A stretch of 64,000 bases of DNA. It comes from Mesocentrotus franciscanus (lineage: Eukaryota; Echinodermata; Echinoidea; Camarodonta; Strongylocentrotidae). A program made the position numbers and the translations under genes. A model generated the notes under the pieces. It saw nothing but the letters and a program-made list of their open reading frames with translations, did no database searches and was not told the origin of the DNA. The DNA lies in the NCBI GenBank assembly GCA_037976565.1, contig CP137686.1, positions 27,055,828 to 27,119,827 of the forward strand, read 5' to 3'. Shown in pieces: positions 45,852 to 57,304 of the stretch (positions are counted from its first letter, which is position 1; every line of letters starts with the position of its first letter).

Positions 45852-45865
45852 GTAGCCATAGCAAC
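45852..45865. promoter_or_regulatory. RFX X-box upstream of CFAP97D1
   Basis: GTAGCCATAGCAAC fits the X-box consensus GTNRCC N(0-3) RGYAAC exactly, with a 2-bp spacer. It lies 298 bp upstream of the CFAP97D1 ATG. RFX factors drive ciliary genes in animals. GCATGCGCAC (an NRF1-like half site) sits nearby at about 45816-45825. Confidence 0.7.
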
Positions 45866-46270
45866 AACACTGCCAGTTCGCGGGAGTGTTTATTTATTAC
45901 AGGTACGCGCCGATGATCGCCTGACTGATTATATCAATTTACAGGGAAAGTGGGTAATTGATAGAGTGGGAGTGGCAGGCTGTTTAATTGGAGGCAAGGA
46001 GCTGGGAGGAAATAATTGACGGTGCAATTTGTGATGTCAGAATTGTGGGTAATCATCGTGCCTATAGGAATCTTTTGTTTTCTTGATATACTGTATTTAA
46101 GAATTTAACGCATTTGATTTTCATACGAAGGTTTACAAGAAATCCTTGTTTTATTATATAGCTGATGCGGTATAGTATATTGATTGCTCTTTTTTTTCGG
46201 AACGAGGTTAGAATCATAGCCCTCGGAGAACCAAAGACTGTACTTTCCCCCCCCCACCCACCCCAAAACA

Positions 46271-46295
<25 letters not shown>

Positions 46296-46302
<7 letters not shown>

Positions 46303-46351
46303 CTGTATCTCCCTCCCTCCCTCTCTGTCTCTGGGTGTGCATGTGTGTCTG

Positions 46352-46395
<44 letters not shown>

Positions 46396-46816
46396 CCCCT
46401 CCTATCCCTCTTTCTCATCATCCTTTGTTCATTACTTGCATGTTCTCGACTGTGGCATGCAATCAAAGATGTATTAAACGAGGCAACATAACATCAAATT
46501 CGTAGTGATACATATATTTATTAAAGGTTATAATCTAGCATAGGAATGTCTTTTATAATAATTATTATAATTTCAGATTTAACCTATATAGCAACATGCA
46601 GATTTTTTTTTAACACGCACGCACACACATAATATATAGTGACACTAAAATACACGTATCGTATAAAACATCTTTAGGGGCAAATGGAAGTTAGAAAAAA
46701 CTACGAAAGACTAGATGAAATTTGGCATGATATTATATGGAAAGTGTCAATCAATCTCTTCGTCTCTCTGTATCTCCCTCCCTCCCTCTCTGTCTCTGGG
46801 TGTGCATGTGTGTCTG

Positions 46817-46852
<36 letters not shown>

Positions 46853-47221
46853 TCTTCTCTCTCCCCCCCCTCCTATCCCTCTTTCTCATCATCCTTTGTT
46901 CATTACTTGCATGTTCTCGACTGTGGCATGCAATCAAAGATGTATTAAACGAGGCAACATAACATCAAATTCGTAGTGATACATATATTTATTAAAGATT
47001 ATAATCTAGCATAGGAATGTCTTTTATAATAATTATTATAATTTCAGATTTAACCTATATAGCAACATGCAGATTTTTTTAACACGCACGCACACACACA
47101 TAATATATAGTGACACTAAAATACACGTATCGTATAAAACATCTTTAGGAGCAAATGGAAGTTAGAAAAAACTACGAAAGACTAGATGAAATTTGGCATG
47201 ATATATGGAAAGTGTCAATCG
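46296..47221. repeat. Recent 465-bp tandem duplication
   Basis: 46296-46760 is repeated at 46761-47221 with only a handful of differences outside the (CT)n tract. Shared blocks include GGCAACATAACATCAAATTC, TATAATCTAGCATAGGAATG and GTTAGAAAAAACTACGAAAG. Neither copy contains a credible gene. Confidence 0.93.
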
Positions 47222-47224
47222 AAA

Positions 47225-48820
47225 TCGATACGAAATTCGCTTGATTAAAAAATATTTATGTTTTCTTCATGTTCTTTGGGGAGCTTCAAATTTTAGACGC
47301 ACTTACATCTGAGCAAAAATATGATATGATCGAAAGGCCGCGAACAGAGAGGCAAAGCTCCTATATACCTTTCCTACAATCAATGCCGTAAACATCATAA
47401 TAATGAACTGAAACAGACTGTAATTACGTTTTCTTTATCATGATGTCACTCTATTATTATTATTTTCGTTTGTTCTTCCTGCTATGAATATTCATATGCT
47501 GCTTTGTCCTTTCAAAGGGATAATAAAAACCTGACACTGACTAACACATTTCTTAATGCATAATGAGCACTGGATTTTTTAATTAGGCATCTAGGTGTTG
47601 AAAGGTAATGAGTAATGACATGTATAGAAATACTTCTTAAGTTTACCTCATAAGTGCATTTGAAGAAAAAAGAGAACTCGATTAATATGTCTTGCTTTGA
47701 GTTTAGGTTCTTTCTATTTTGCTTTTCTTGCGTTGAGTCATCTTATGTTGAGTCATCTTATGTTATATATTTTACATAAAATAAGAAGTTTCTATAGATT
47801 TTAACTGCATCTATGAACATAACATGTGCTAATGATGATGATGAAAACTTTTCCAACTTACAGTATATAATACATACCAATTACAAGATACAAGATACAA
47901 GATATATATTTTTTTAATTATGTAGTGACAATGTCAAAAACCTAAGCTCTTTTGCATAAAAATACCCGAAATATTAATGTGATCGCATGTTTTTGCACTA
48001 TATATCCGCAATCCAATATGATTATATAAGTCATGTTGTTACACCATATCATATTCTGCAATCTAAGATTTCACACATATACCTTTAATTGGTACAAACC
48101 AACAATGTTATGAAAAATAACAATTACACAGAATATTGTCTTGAAAGCGAAAAGTTGAATTGTTAGTATTTGTTTTAAAGAGTATGTGTCAGAAAATGAT
48201 ACATTGATTTGCAACACACAGGTGGAAGTATATTCGGTATAGGCTAAATATAATGCTGCGATGGACAGTCATAATAATACATCGTAATACAGCACATATA
48301 AACTTAGTTTAATACTATTTGTTTCGTAATCAATGGAGGGATGGAGAGTACTTTTAAATATATTACATTTTGCAACAAGAAATGTTTATTCATTGTCTTG
48401 TGCACTAATAATTCAGCTTTGGTGTGAGGTGTGGCTGGCGTAGTTAAAGTAAATGATGATAATTCTAAAATATAATTTAGCAGTGGCATATTCAGAAAAG
48501 TGAAAAGAAGTGGGCGGATTCCTCCCCGGCCGGCCCGGGGTGGAATATGTCTGGATACTGCTAGCCCAAGGTTCTCTGAAAGATTTATTAACTTTTATTT
48601 GGGGCCTTCGGGGAGGGGGCATACGTCGTACACCCTTCATACTGCATAGGCCGCTGCAATTCTTTTCAGCTCTTTTTCTGTATAAATCCCGTCTTGTTCA
48701 TTTTAAGGCAGTAACATTTTTTTCTTCAAATCGAAATCGCTTTCGTTCTTATTTTTGTTTATTTTTTTGTTTTGTTGTTGATTTTGTATCAATGTGGCAT
48801 GAATAAGACTCAAATGTACG
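47225..48820. other. Intergenic, no feature
   Basis: AT-rich. One GC-richer patch (48510-48640) creates overlapping chance ORFs on both strands. No splice-supported exon or repeat recognised. Confidence 0.4.
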
Positions 48821-48828
48821 ACTATTCA

Positions 48829-49281
48829 TCAACATGAAACCTTCAACAACCAAAAAACAGGCAAAACAATCAAATAACTGTTTTTCAAACAGCTAGAAAT
48901 AAAAATATTAACAAAAAGATTTAAAAAAAAAAACTTATTTTCATGATCTACTTCTTGTCGTTTCTTTTTCTTTTTTCTTTTTCACAAAACAATGAAATAA
49001 CTCTCTTTCAAACATCAAGGAATAAAAAGAGAGGGAAAAAAAGAACTGGTGAATTGTTTTTATCATCTATACTTCTTGTTGTGTGTACCTTACACTTTGT
49101 AACCGCTAACACTATTCCTCAATATGAAACTTTCAAATATCACAATACAATGAAAAAGTTGTCTCTCAAACATCAAGGAATAGAAAGAGAGAGAAAGAGG
49201 GGGAAAATGAAAAAGGTGAATTATTTCTGGAATCTATTTTTTGTCGTATGTATCTTTGCCTTTGTAACCGCCGACGTAACC
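48829..49281. repeat. TPPP last-exon/3'UTR triplication
   Basis: Units at about 49140-49281 (native), 48983-49139 and 48829-48970. On the + strand they share CAAACATCAAGGAATA.AAAG, GGTGAATT.TTT, CTTTGTAACCGC and TATGAAAC.TTCAA. The native unit contains the stop codon and final TPPP codons; the other two are decayed (early stops). Confidence 0.8.
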
Positions 49282-49428
49282 CTCTGCGGCCTTGGAGTCG
49301 AAATCCTTCCTTCCATCCAGGCCCTTGCCTTTGCCGCTCTCATCAAACCGCTCCTTGTGGGAACCTGTATATTTGGAAGTATCGGTTAGCCGATCAACGC
49401 CTCCGACTTTCGACGCTTTTGTGGCACC
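49234..49428 (-). CDS. TPPP: TPPP exon 3 (terminal)
   Basis: TTGATACAG|GGT... to TAG at 49234-49236, 195 nt. Carries the entire conserved C-terminal signature. Confidence 0.95.
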   Translation of the reverse strand, partial: GATKASKVGGVDRLTDTSKYTGSHKERFDESGKGKGLDGRKDFDSKAAEGYVGGYKGKDTYDKK

Positions 49429-50830
49429 CTGTATCAATGAAACATTATTAAAAAGTTGGATATTGGTTGCTTCATTATGTTTTCATAAACATCTTTCTTT
49501 GAAAAAATTGTCGGCAAACGAGTCAGCAAAATGGGCCTTCCCCCATTCATTTGTGTGTGTGATGCCCACTTGTGGCAAATCCTTATTTTTCTATGACACA
49601 TATTCTCAGGCGACAAATGCACCACGGTCAATTTATCATACTAACCTAATTCCCATCTTCAACCCCGGACTAGCACTACATCTTAACCCCAGCCCTAAGC
49701 TAACCCTAATCCTAACACGAGATCTTAACCTAAACCTAAACTTAACTAAAAACTTCAACCCTGGACCAAGCACTATATACCTTACCCTAAACTTAGAACT
49801 AACCTATAATCAAGTAGCAGCCCTAACTCTGAACCTAGATCTTTGATAAAATAAAACCCGTAGAAAATGCCACTTAACCATTATGTAGGAAAATCCCCCG
49901 CCCCTTTTGAATGATATGGCATGTCTTATGAATACAGAGAGACAGACTGACTGGGTCAAGACTGTATTCGCACTGACTAACTTAAATACTATTGGAAACT
50001 TGTCCAAACTAGTCTTGGTCCAACATCTCCCGCCCACGTCCCCCCATCCCAACCCCCACCCCCATTCAAAAAATCCTTGCGACACCCCCTTTTTAGCAAA
50101 AAAGTGCTTACCGATGTACCAGGTCCTTTGCCTTTGCAGATACTATCAATCAGTTTTTGGACGTCATCTTTGCTCCCGTACTTCTTCTCGGCACATAATT
50201 CCAGGGCCCTTTTAAACATGCCAAAGGAGATCTTACGATCAGTCTTAGATTTGACCTCAGGTCTAAGGGGATGAGGGAAAGATAAGAACATAATCATCTT
50301 ATTATTGTTATTAATTAGCAGTAGTAGTAGTAGTAGTAATAGGTTCTAGGACAATTACCCCCTGGGCAATCACCCCCGGAAAATTACCCCCCGGAAAACT
50401 ACCCCCCAACCCCAGGGACAATTACCCCGGAAAATTACCCCGAAGACAACCACCCCGAGGACAATTGGGCCCCCGGAAAATTACCCCCAGGACAATTACC
50501 CCCGAAAATTACGCCCCTGTTCATTAAAGGGGAAGTCGGGGGTAATTTGACAAGGCGTTTTTTTTTCCCAAACAAAATATATGTCGACCCTCAATTGCGT
50601 TAACGTACCCCTTCCCCCCTTTTGTAAATGACACTGAGTACGCCCCTGCATTATCCATACCTGCTAAAGATGATGTCTGTATCGGTGCTGGTGAATTTCT
50701 TGTCGTAAAGCTTAAGGTCTCTAAACAGCTTGTTAAACTTGGCGTTATCCATCTGAGGCTGGGCATCTTTGCTCCCGGCACCGAAGGCGCAGAAAGACTT
50801 GAAGACTTCTTGAAGCTGGGGGTCAGACAT
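49234..50830 (-). CDS. TPPP: TPPP/p25-alpha family protein, 3 exons, 171 aa
   Basis: Tubulin polymerization-promoting protein: binds and bundles microtubules, cytoplasmic and often ciliary. Exons 50830-50661, 50262-50112 and 49428-49234 join to 516 nt with agreeing phases. Visible are the N-terminal helical EF-hand-like fold ([21 protein letters not shown]), [26 protein letters not shown], and the C-terminal p25-alpha signature [18 protein letters not shown], then SGKGKG...[15 protein letters not shown]. Length equals vertebrate TPPP3 (176 aa). It lacks the long phosphorylated N-terminal extension of vertebrate TPPP1. Paralogue assignment within the family is not possible from one sequence. 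Confidence 0.95.
49641..49845. repeat. Telomere-like CCCTAA-rich tract in TPPP intron 2
   Basis: About 200 bp dominated by CTAACCC, AACCCTAA and CCTAAAC variants (AACCTAATTCCC, AGCTAACCCTAATCCTAAC, ACCTAAACCTAAAC). Degenerate interstitial telomeric-type repeat. Confidence 0.75.
50112..50262 (-). CDS. TPPP: TPPP exon 2
   Basis: CCCCTTAG|A...ACATCG|GTAAGC, 151 nt. [19 protein letters not shown], the second half of the p25-alpha core. Confidence 0.95.
50345..50520. repeat. Minisatellite GGACAATTACCCC in TPPP intron 1
   Basis: About ten degenerate units alternating GGACAATTACCCC and GGAAAATTACCCC, with variable C-run length. Confidence 0.85.
50661..50830 (-). CDS. TPPP: TPPP exon 1
   Basis: ATG at 50830 ([13 protein letters not shown]), donor TTTAGCAG|GTATGG, 170 nt, phase 2. 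Confidence 0.93.
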
Positions 50831-50834
50831 TTTG

Positions 50835-52110
50835 TTCTTACGGTCTTAGGACAAGTTATGTAAATGATGAAACTAAAGAGAGAGAGATGGGGGATAGAAA
50901 AATCATTAATGTTCGTACAGGGCCCTCTTACAAAGCAGTTTTTATTTACCGAAGAGACTACCCTGTATAAAGAACGCAGAATAAATAAATATCAAGTAAC
51001 GTTCCTGATTTTATCCTGCGCCTATACGGATGATAATCCCACGTCTTGTCAGCGCAAGTAATTTATTTTAGCATAAAAAGTTTCAACAATAACAAAGACC
51101 CCAAAAACCACAACAACAACAACACGAGAAGACATACATTCATGATAAAAGAAAGAGTCCATTTTCCATCTTCTTAAACCCTTAAAACAATGATCCCTTC
51201 CCCACCCTATGTTCAGTGGCGTATCCAGAAAGATAAACAGGGGTCTTACCCGGATGGAAGGTGGCACGTATCTTGGCTGAGTGAAAAAGTGACCCCCTCA
51301 CCGGTGGGGTGTAAATTCCCCCCGTGTGTCTGTCTACATAATTACACAGATATCACACAGTGTAATTTACACAATACATAATTATATACACTGTTACATA
51401 CATGCTGTGCCTCAAGGGTTGAAGTATCAGAAAAGTGAGGGTGATGGGGTGGGGGCAGTGCTGTAGAAAACACAAACAGACATCAGGGAATCATCCATTC
51501 AGACAAAGGGTATGCCTTTAGCCTACTCTGTGTTAAGGCCATTAAAACAAAAAAAAACATGTTTAGCATCCTGCCTTTTTGAAAAATAGGAAGGAGGAGG
51601 CCCTTTTTTTCTTCTTTTTTTTCAAAATGGCCGCTCCGTACATTTTCCCCGACTGGCTGGACGCGTATTGTTTTTTTACAAGCTAGCGAGGGGAATTTCT
51701 CGATTAATTCCACTGAAACCGCTCGCGGAGAGCCTAGACTGTATTTTAAACCTTTTATGTACGTACAGTACTGTACTTATATTGATAATATACTGAAATT
51801 GTTTTGTCGATGGGTGTTGTGTGTACACAGGCGCGTACGCAGCGGGGTTGGTTTGGGGTTAACCCCTCAAATTTTTGTTATGTGTATGTTTCGGTTGAAA
51901 AAATCCTGCGTACGCTACTGTGTGTACATGTGTGTGTATGTTCACGCTCGCTGCGCTGATTTCTGCTATCATATTCAACAGCAAATTGCAAAATAAATAC
52001 CAATATTTTTGTTTAATATTTGTAACTGCTCGGAATCTTGTGTTGTGTTCAAATGGTTGAATGGTATCAATTATGAATAACTTGTTTCAACCCGCCTTTT
52101 CCACAGTACT
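50835..52110. other. TPPP upstream and intergenic DNA
   Basis: No exon recognised. 51625-51735 is an inverted partner of 55545-55690 (listed separately). I did not find an X-box here. Confidence 0.4.
51625..51735. repeat. Inverted dispersed repeat, partner of 55545-55690
   Basis: AATGGCCGCTCCG, CCCGACTGGCTGGACGCGTA, GCTAGCGAGGGGAATTTCTC, GATTAATTCCACTGAAACCG and AGAGCCTAGACTG all recur on the opposite strand at 55545-55690 with scattered differences. Confidence 0.8.
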
Positions 52111-52118
52111 TCCTCCCT

Positions 52119-52271
52119 TCTCTCTCTCTCTCTCTCTCTCTCTCCCCTCTCCCTCTCTCTCTCTCTCTCTCCCTCTCTCTCGCTCTTTCTCTCCCTCATA
52201 ACTCTTTCATCTCTCTTTCTCTCATACGCTTATCTACCTACTCGTTTCTGTTCTCCTTATATTTGCCCCCC

Positions 52272-52304
<33 letters not shown>

Positions 52305-52315
52305 TTCTTCTTTCT
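52119..52315. repeat. (CT)n microsatellite cluster
   Basis: Several CTCT arrays separated by short interruptions. Confidence 0.9.
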
Positions 52316-52879
52316 CTCCCTTGCCTTTTTCTTTCCTTCTTTCATTTCGACTCCTCCCTTGTCTGATTGAATTTATCTTTCACCTTCTTTAGTAAGATAC
52401 CAATATTGAAGTTCACACAATACATGTTCAAAGTCTGGTTTTGAAATATCTTTAGTGTGATATTTTGATAGTTTACGCATTAGTCACAATTTCCGCATGC
52501 GCATTCCCATTTCCTTAAAAGTATAACTTCATTTATTGTATTTTAAATGTATGTTAATCTGTATGAATGACATTATATTGGGGAAAACGAGTATGGTAAA
52601 AACGGTCACTCAAAGATTTTTACTTTTTTGAGGCACTTCTTGATCATTTTGAAGCGCGATTTGTTTAGGGCTTCAATATCACCATATCACAGACACTGAT
52701 AACACGTAGGGCCGTGCATCTCAGATTTAACATTGTTAAACATTGTAAACCAAATATCGTTAAATATAAAGTAGGCTAATATAAAGGACCTTTCAGTCTT
52801 TTGACTCAACGATAGACGATCGGGAGTATGAGTTGAATCAAAGCTAAATTTGTTTAAAGGGTTAAGCACAAACAGGCGC

Positions 52880-53750
52880 GGTGGAGCATTTTCCAAAATA
52901 TGGGGGGGGGGCACCATCAAAATAGGGCACTTTCTGGAATATAAGGGGCACCTACAAAGGGAAACATCAAAATGTAAATCTACCATATTTAGACATTGGT
53001 AGGGCTATATACCCCTACATTTTTATGATTGTGATTAAATAATAAGGGATGATTTCAATATTAATTTGTTTCTCTCTTTACATGGTCCAATATACTGTTT
53101 AAGAATCATACTTTGCAGTTGGGTGTGATGGTCTGAATATTAAGAACATTTTAAGATTTTGTGACGTCGCAGGGCGAAAGTTTTATAATGAGAAAAAACA
53201 AATCCTGATGGGTTTTAAGCACAATTTAATCATGAAAGACTGAAAATACATTTCATAAGTAACACAATGATACCAATTATACATGTGAGCGAGCTTTGGG
53301 GGAAATAAATGAAAAGGTTGCTATAAGTCGCTCTATAGGGGCGTATGTTATGGAGAAAGGAAAAGGGGTACTTTTCAGAAAGACACTTATTAGAAAAGAA
53401 AAGGGGCACATGTCATACTAAACCTCGAACCTGAAAAGGGGCACTCACCAGAGATGAAAAAGGTACTTATGAGAAAGGAAAAGGGGCATTTGTCGAAGGA
53501 AAAGGGGCACATATTAGATTTTTTAATAGGGGCATTTATCAGAGATGAAAAGGGGAAGGGGCTGTTATAAAAAAAGGGAAAAAGGGGCTGTTATCAGAAG
53601 GAAATAGAGTAATTAATGAAAAGGGGACACGTGTCAAAATAACAGGCACATATCAGAGGTGAAAAGAAGCACGTATTAGAAGGGGAAGGGAACTGCTTAA
53701 AAAGGAAAATGTCACTTTTCAAACGTAAAAAGAGGCACATTTTGCCCCGG
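52880..53750. repeat. Degenerate AAAAGGGGCACAT array
   Basis: Units of about 25-35 bp built on AAAAGGGGCAC(A/T)T..CAGAGATG recur from about 53340 to 53740, with outlying units at about 52915-52965. Sequence and spacing are irregular. No ORF. Confidence 0.7.
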
Positions 53751-54093
53751 ATCTCGAGGCAGCAGACAGCTAGAAATTGTGTAAATAATTTGCCTTTGCC
53801 GGGAGTCTTGGGGCGGACCCCCAGGAAGTTCTTGAATTTTAAAAAAAATTAGGAAATTCAAAATAGTCGTCACGATCGAGCGATAGGAATTGTAATTTCC
53901 TCCTTGAAAGTCACAAAGCCCCTTTCATTTCATTTTAGAAATAACCTCTCTTTCTCTCTTAAAGACAATTTTATATAACTTCTGTTTTCGTATTGTTGTA
54001 CTTTCGTCCGCAGACTTCTTAGGCACATGTCGAGCCAACTCAGTCGGAAATGTAATCTGTAGGCCTAAGTGTAATTTAAGTTTCTTATTTCTT

Positions 54094-54095
<2 letters not shown>

Positions 54096-54133
<38 letters not shown>
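54096..54133. repeat. (CT)n microsatellite
   Basis: CTCT run with a few interruptions; the arginine/glutamate ORF opposite it is an artefact. Confidence 0.85.
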
Positions 54134-54479
54134 CTTTCCTCTATCCTCTGTCTTCTTCTCTTGTACATTATTCTCTCTTTTCTTCTCATTTGTATGTGTG
54201 TGACATGCGTCACGCGTACGTGTGACATCGCACATACATTGTAAATGCCAGTTGGAGATTCCCCATCTAATTACATGTATTGATCTCGATAACAAAAATC
54301 ATAACTTTCTCATTAATTCTATTTCCGATTTTTCTAATCTACAATTTAAAAAAAAAATCGTCTACTTCCTCCCAAGAAAACATTATATGAAGGATTTATT
54401 AATGCAAGGCTATCTCGCGAGTCATCTCTCAATTTCAATAACTTCTTGCTTTCCTCATCTCCCAGTCTCTCTTGCTTTA

Positions 54480-54644
54480 AAGCCCCACTGTACGTAGCTA
54501 CTTGCTCCCTCTATATAGAAAACAATGCCTAAGCGGTGCCCGTTGGTTCCCCATGATCCTCTTTTTGATGAGATAATTAACCACCTGTCAGTGACCACGC
54601 AAATCCCTCTAATCCCTCCTCGCCAAACTAGTGCAGAGGGGCTT
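54480..54644. mobile_element. 165-bp MITE, AAGCCCC ends, TA target duplication
   Basis: Left AAGCCCCACTG, right GGGGCTT, flanked by TA at 54478-54479 and 54645-54646. Shares its whole interior with 1127-1305. Confidence 0.75.
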
Positions 54645-54825
54645 TAATATTCCTCATTACTTCCTTCAAATTCAGCTCCAACTTGATTTCTCCACATCTC
54701 CATATATTCCAGTTTATGCACTGTATCTATTCTTCGACTACAGGTAGATGCAAATATTACTCAAAATCCATTATATAAATCACACTCAGGATACAGCCAA
54801 TTGACGAGAATTGTAGAGGTGCCGT

Positions 54826-55178
54826 GGACGAGTAGATATGTCACCGTACTGTGGATCACAAGGTCCGCGGTTCAAGTCCCACCGCGGCACTAATGTCCTT
54901 TGGCAAGACATTGATCTACATTTGCCACTCTCCACCCAGGTGTTAAATGGGTACCCGGTAGGATGCGAAAGTTAATGTGGTTTGATTAGCAAGTGGCGCT
55001 TGTAAAATGGCGACTGGCTGGAATGCTCCCCAGGGAGTGAAAATGTGCATACATTGTGCGCGAGTAAGCATGAATCCGATGACCGGGGTAATAATATATA
55101 TCTGTAAAGCGCATTGAGAGGGCCTGCGGTCCTGGAATGCGCTATATAACGACGAACTATTATTATTATTATTATCTA
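54826..55178 (+). repeat. tRNA-derived SINE, near full length
   Basis: The head at 54829-54890 can fold like a tRNA: TGCCGTGG pairs with CCGCGGCA, and a B box GGTTCAAGTCC is present. The body is AATGTCCTTTGGCAAGACAT, CTACATTTGCCACTCTCCAC and GTGTTAAATGGGTACC. The tail is TGTAAAGCGCATTGAG...GCGCTATATAACG plus (ATT)n. This is the reference copy for the fragments at 3.6, 19.2, 20.8, 30.0 and 57.2 kb. Confidence 0.85.
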
Positions 55179-55544
55179 TATTTTACATGTACAAAGCACT
55201 ATAACGGTGGCGTGCATGCGGCCTTATGGCAGGATATGAGTTAATATATGTATGGTTTTACAATGGCTATGGTGATGAGATGTCTAGGTAATATGTTGAT
55301 GTGTTTGTTAAAATGTATTACCACGGTGCACCTTCTTGGTTAAAAAATATATATATTTGTATGTATTAACGTAAGTTCATGCCTTTACATACCACAGTAG
55401 AAATCAAATATTTTATATTTGATGCAGAATAATATTAATATTTGAAGATTAGAAACAGAAACAGAAACAGGTTCCATAACCATTCAAGTGTTTCAAGAAA
55501 AAGTTGAGCAAACTTTGTCCTCGATGTAAATTCACACTAGCGTA

Positions 55545-55690
55545 TAGCACTAGCCAGCTCTCCGATCCAGTCTAGACTCTTCGCGAACGGTTTCATTGGA
55601 ATTAATAGAGAAATTCCTCTCGCTAGCGTGTAAATAAAAAATACGCTGGCTGGGCGTGGACAGCCAGTCGGGCTATTTTTCAAGATGGCC
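55545..55690. repeat. Inverted dispersed repeat, partner of 51625-51735
   Basis: Reverse-complement match to the 51.6-kb copy. It ends at CAAGATGGCCGCC, also seen there as CAAAATGGCCGC. Confidence 0.8.
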
Positions 55691-57214
55691 GCCAGCATTT
55701 ATGTGTTGTTGTTTTTTTTCAGAAAAAGATCGTTTTAGCAGTATGTTTTTCATGTTTTTTCATTAAGATTTAAAAATAAAATAAAAAATTGAAGAAAAAA
55801 AAAATTGAAAAAAAAAATGTTTGAAAAAAAAAAGGGCAGGCGGCCCCAAAAAGGAAGCGGGCGGGGACGCTAAACATGAATATTTGTTTTAATGGCCTAA
55901 AGAATAAAAGAACATGTTGAGTATCCATGTTCATTATGTTATAAATGAAAGCGATTCTATAATCATATTTTGAGGCAATGCGAATCCTACTTTGACATAG
56001 GCTTCTCAGCTCAGACATCAATTTCTATATATAGCTTGGGTTTATTCAAGCTTCAGCCGAGCCTCTGTGGTTGCTAACTTGCTAGGCAACCTTCTTGTAA
56101 ATAGTGATAGGTGGCGTGCTTGCGGAAAAAATGTTTTCTGTGCATGCTGAGTGTGATCACTTTCGACAATCGAATGAAACAAACGACTCGAAGGTACAAG
56201 TTTTATAACTCTGGGTAATAAAACTCAAGTTAATAAGGAGATCCCAATGCCAAGAATGGTCGGGGGCGGAGGAGAGCGAAAGAGAGAGAGAGAGAGAGAG
56301 AGAGACTGACGTCGCAACTTTTCATCCGTTTTAATATGCTTAAATTTATCGCTAATAAATTTTGCCTGAAAATTTGGAATAAGAAAAATAAATGATTTCC
56401 ATGGTTTTCCATGTCAAGTTTACAGAGGTTGATGACATTGACTAGCCTGGCTTGCAGGCTGAAGGACTTAACCCCTCTTAATGAAACATTCGTGGAGCCT
56501 CTTTATCAAGTCAATGTTGACTCCCCCTACTCTGAGTATTTCGTTTAATTTTGAATATTTACGCAATAAATATAGATATAGTTAGAATGATAATGCACTC
56601 GCAGTCAGAGGCGAAAGATGGATTATCCACAGACTAACTGCACGCACAAAATAAGATTAATCCCTTCCTCCCGTACCAAAACATGCAAAAACAAAAATCA
56701 TTTTTACATTGAGCAGTATTTGCCTTCAAATTGACGATAACCCCGCGGGTAGTTTACTCGTTATTTACACCCGACAACGCTATATAGAATCTGATTATCA
56801 GCGTTCCAAATGTGTGTATATAATAGGCAGGGCTGTAGCCAGAGTTTGATGTTTTTTTTTTGGGGGGGGGGCACATACATGTAATTGATCGACGTCCTGG
56901 GGAGGGGTCTAAGAGGAGGGGTGTCTGATCTTGGAAATTTGGGGGCACGTCCCCCCACCCCGTGGCTACGTACCTGATAACAGGTCCCCTGTTAAGTGGC
57001 ACAACAGGGGATTTTCTATCATAAACTAACAAACGTTCAGGACTGAGACTATGCTACGAGTTTAGCGTGTGGTTACTAAGCAACAGCTTGAGTGAATGGT
57101 GCAGAATTCGTGCTAATTAAATTGATTATGCACCAATTCAATATCACCCGTTGGAAAATCTCGTTGAGTATTTATAACCGTATCTGATAAAGAGCACTAG
57201 AGCAATATATCAAA

Positions 57215-57300
57215 ATGTCAGAATGTAGAGTGCATTGAAGGATGCACGTAATGCTCTATATAAATGTAAAATATTATCATTGTTATTATCAATATCATCC
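57215..57300 (+). repeat. SINE tail fragment
   Basis: AGAGTGCATTGAAGGATGCA...GCTCTATATAAATG followed by (ATT)-like repeats, the same design as the 55.1-kb SINE tail. Confidence 0.5.
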
Positions 57301-57304
57301 AATC

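Noticed and set aside
54829..54890. Possible functional tRNA gene
   Set aside because: The tRNA-like fold is the head of a SINE, with a body and ATT tail following; the A box is poor.
57072..57084. X-box-like GTTACTAAGCAAC, and GGTTGC...GGCAACC at about 56069-56091
   Set aside because: The first has a mismatch and no gene nearby; the second has a spacer too long for an RFX site.
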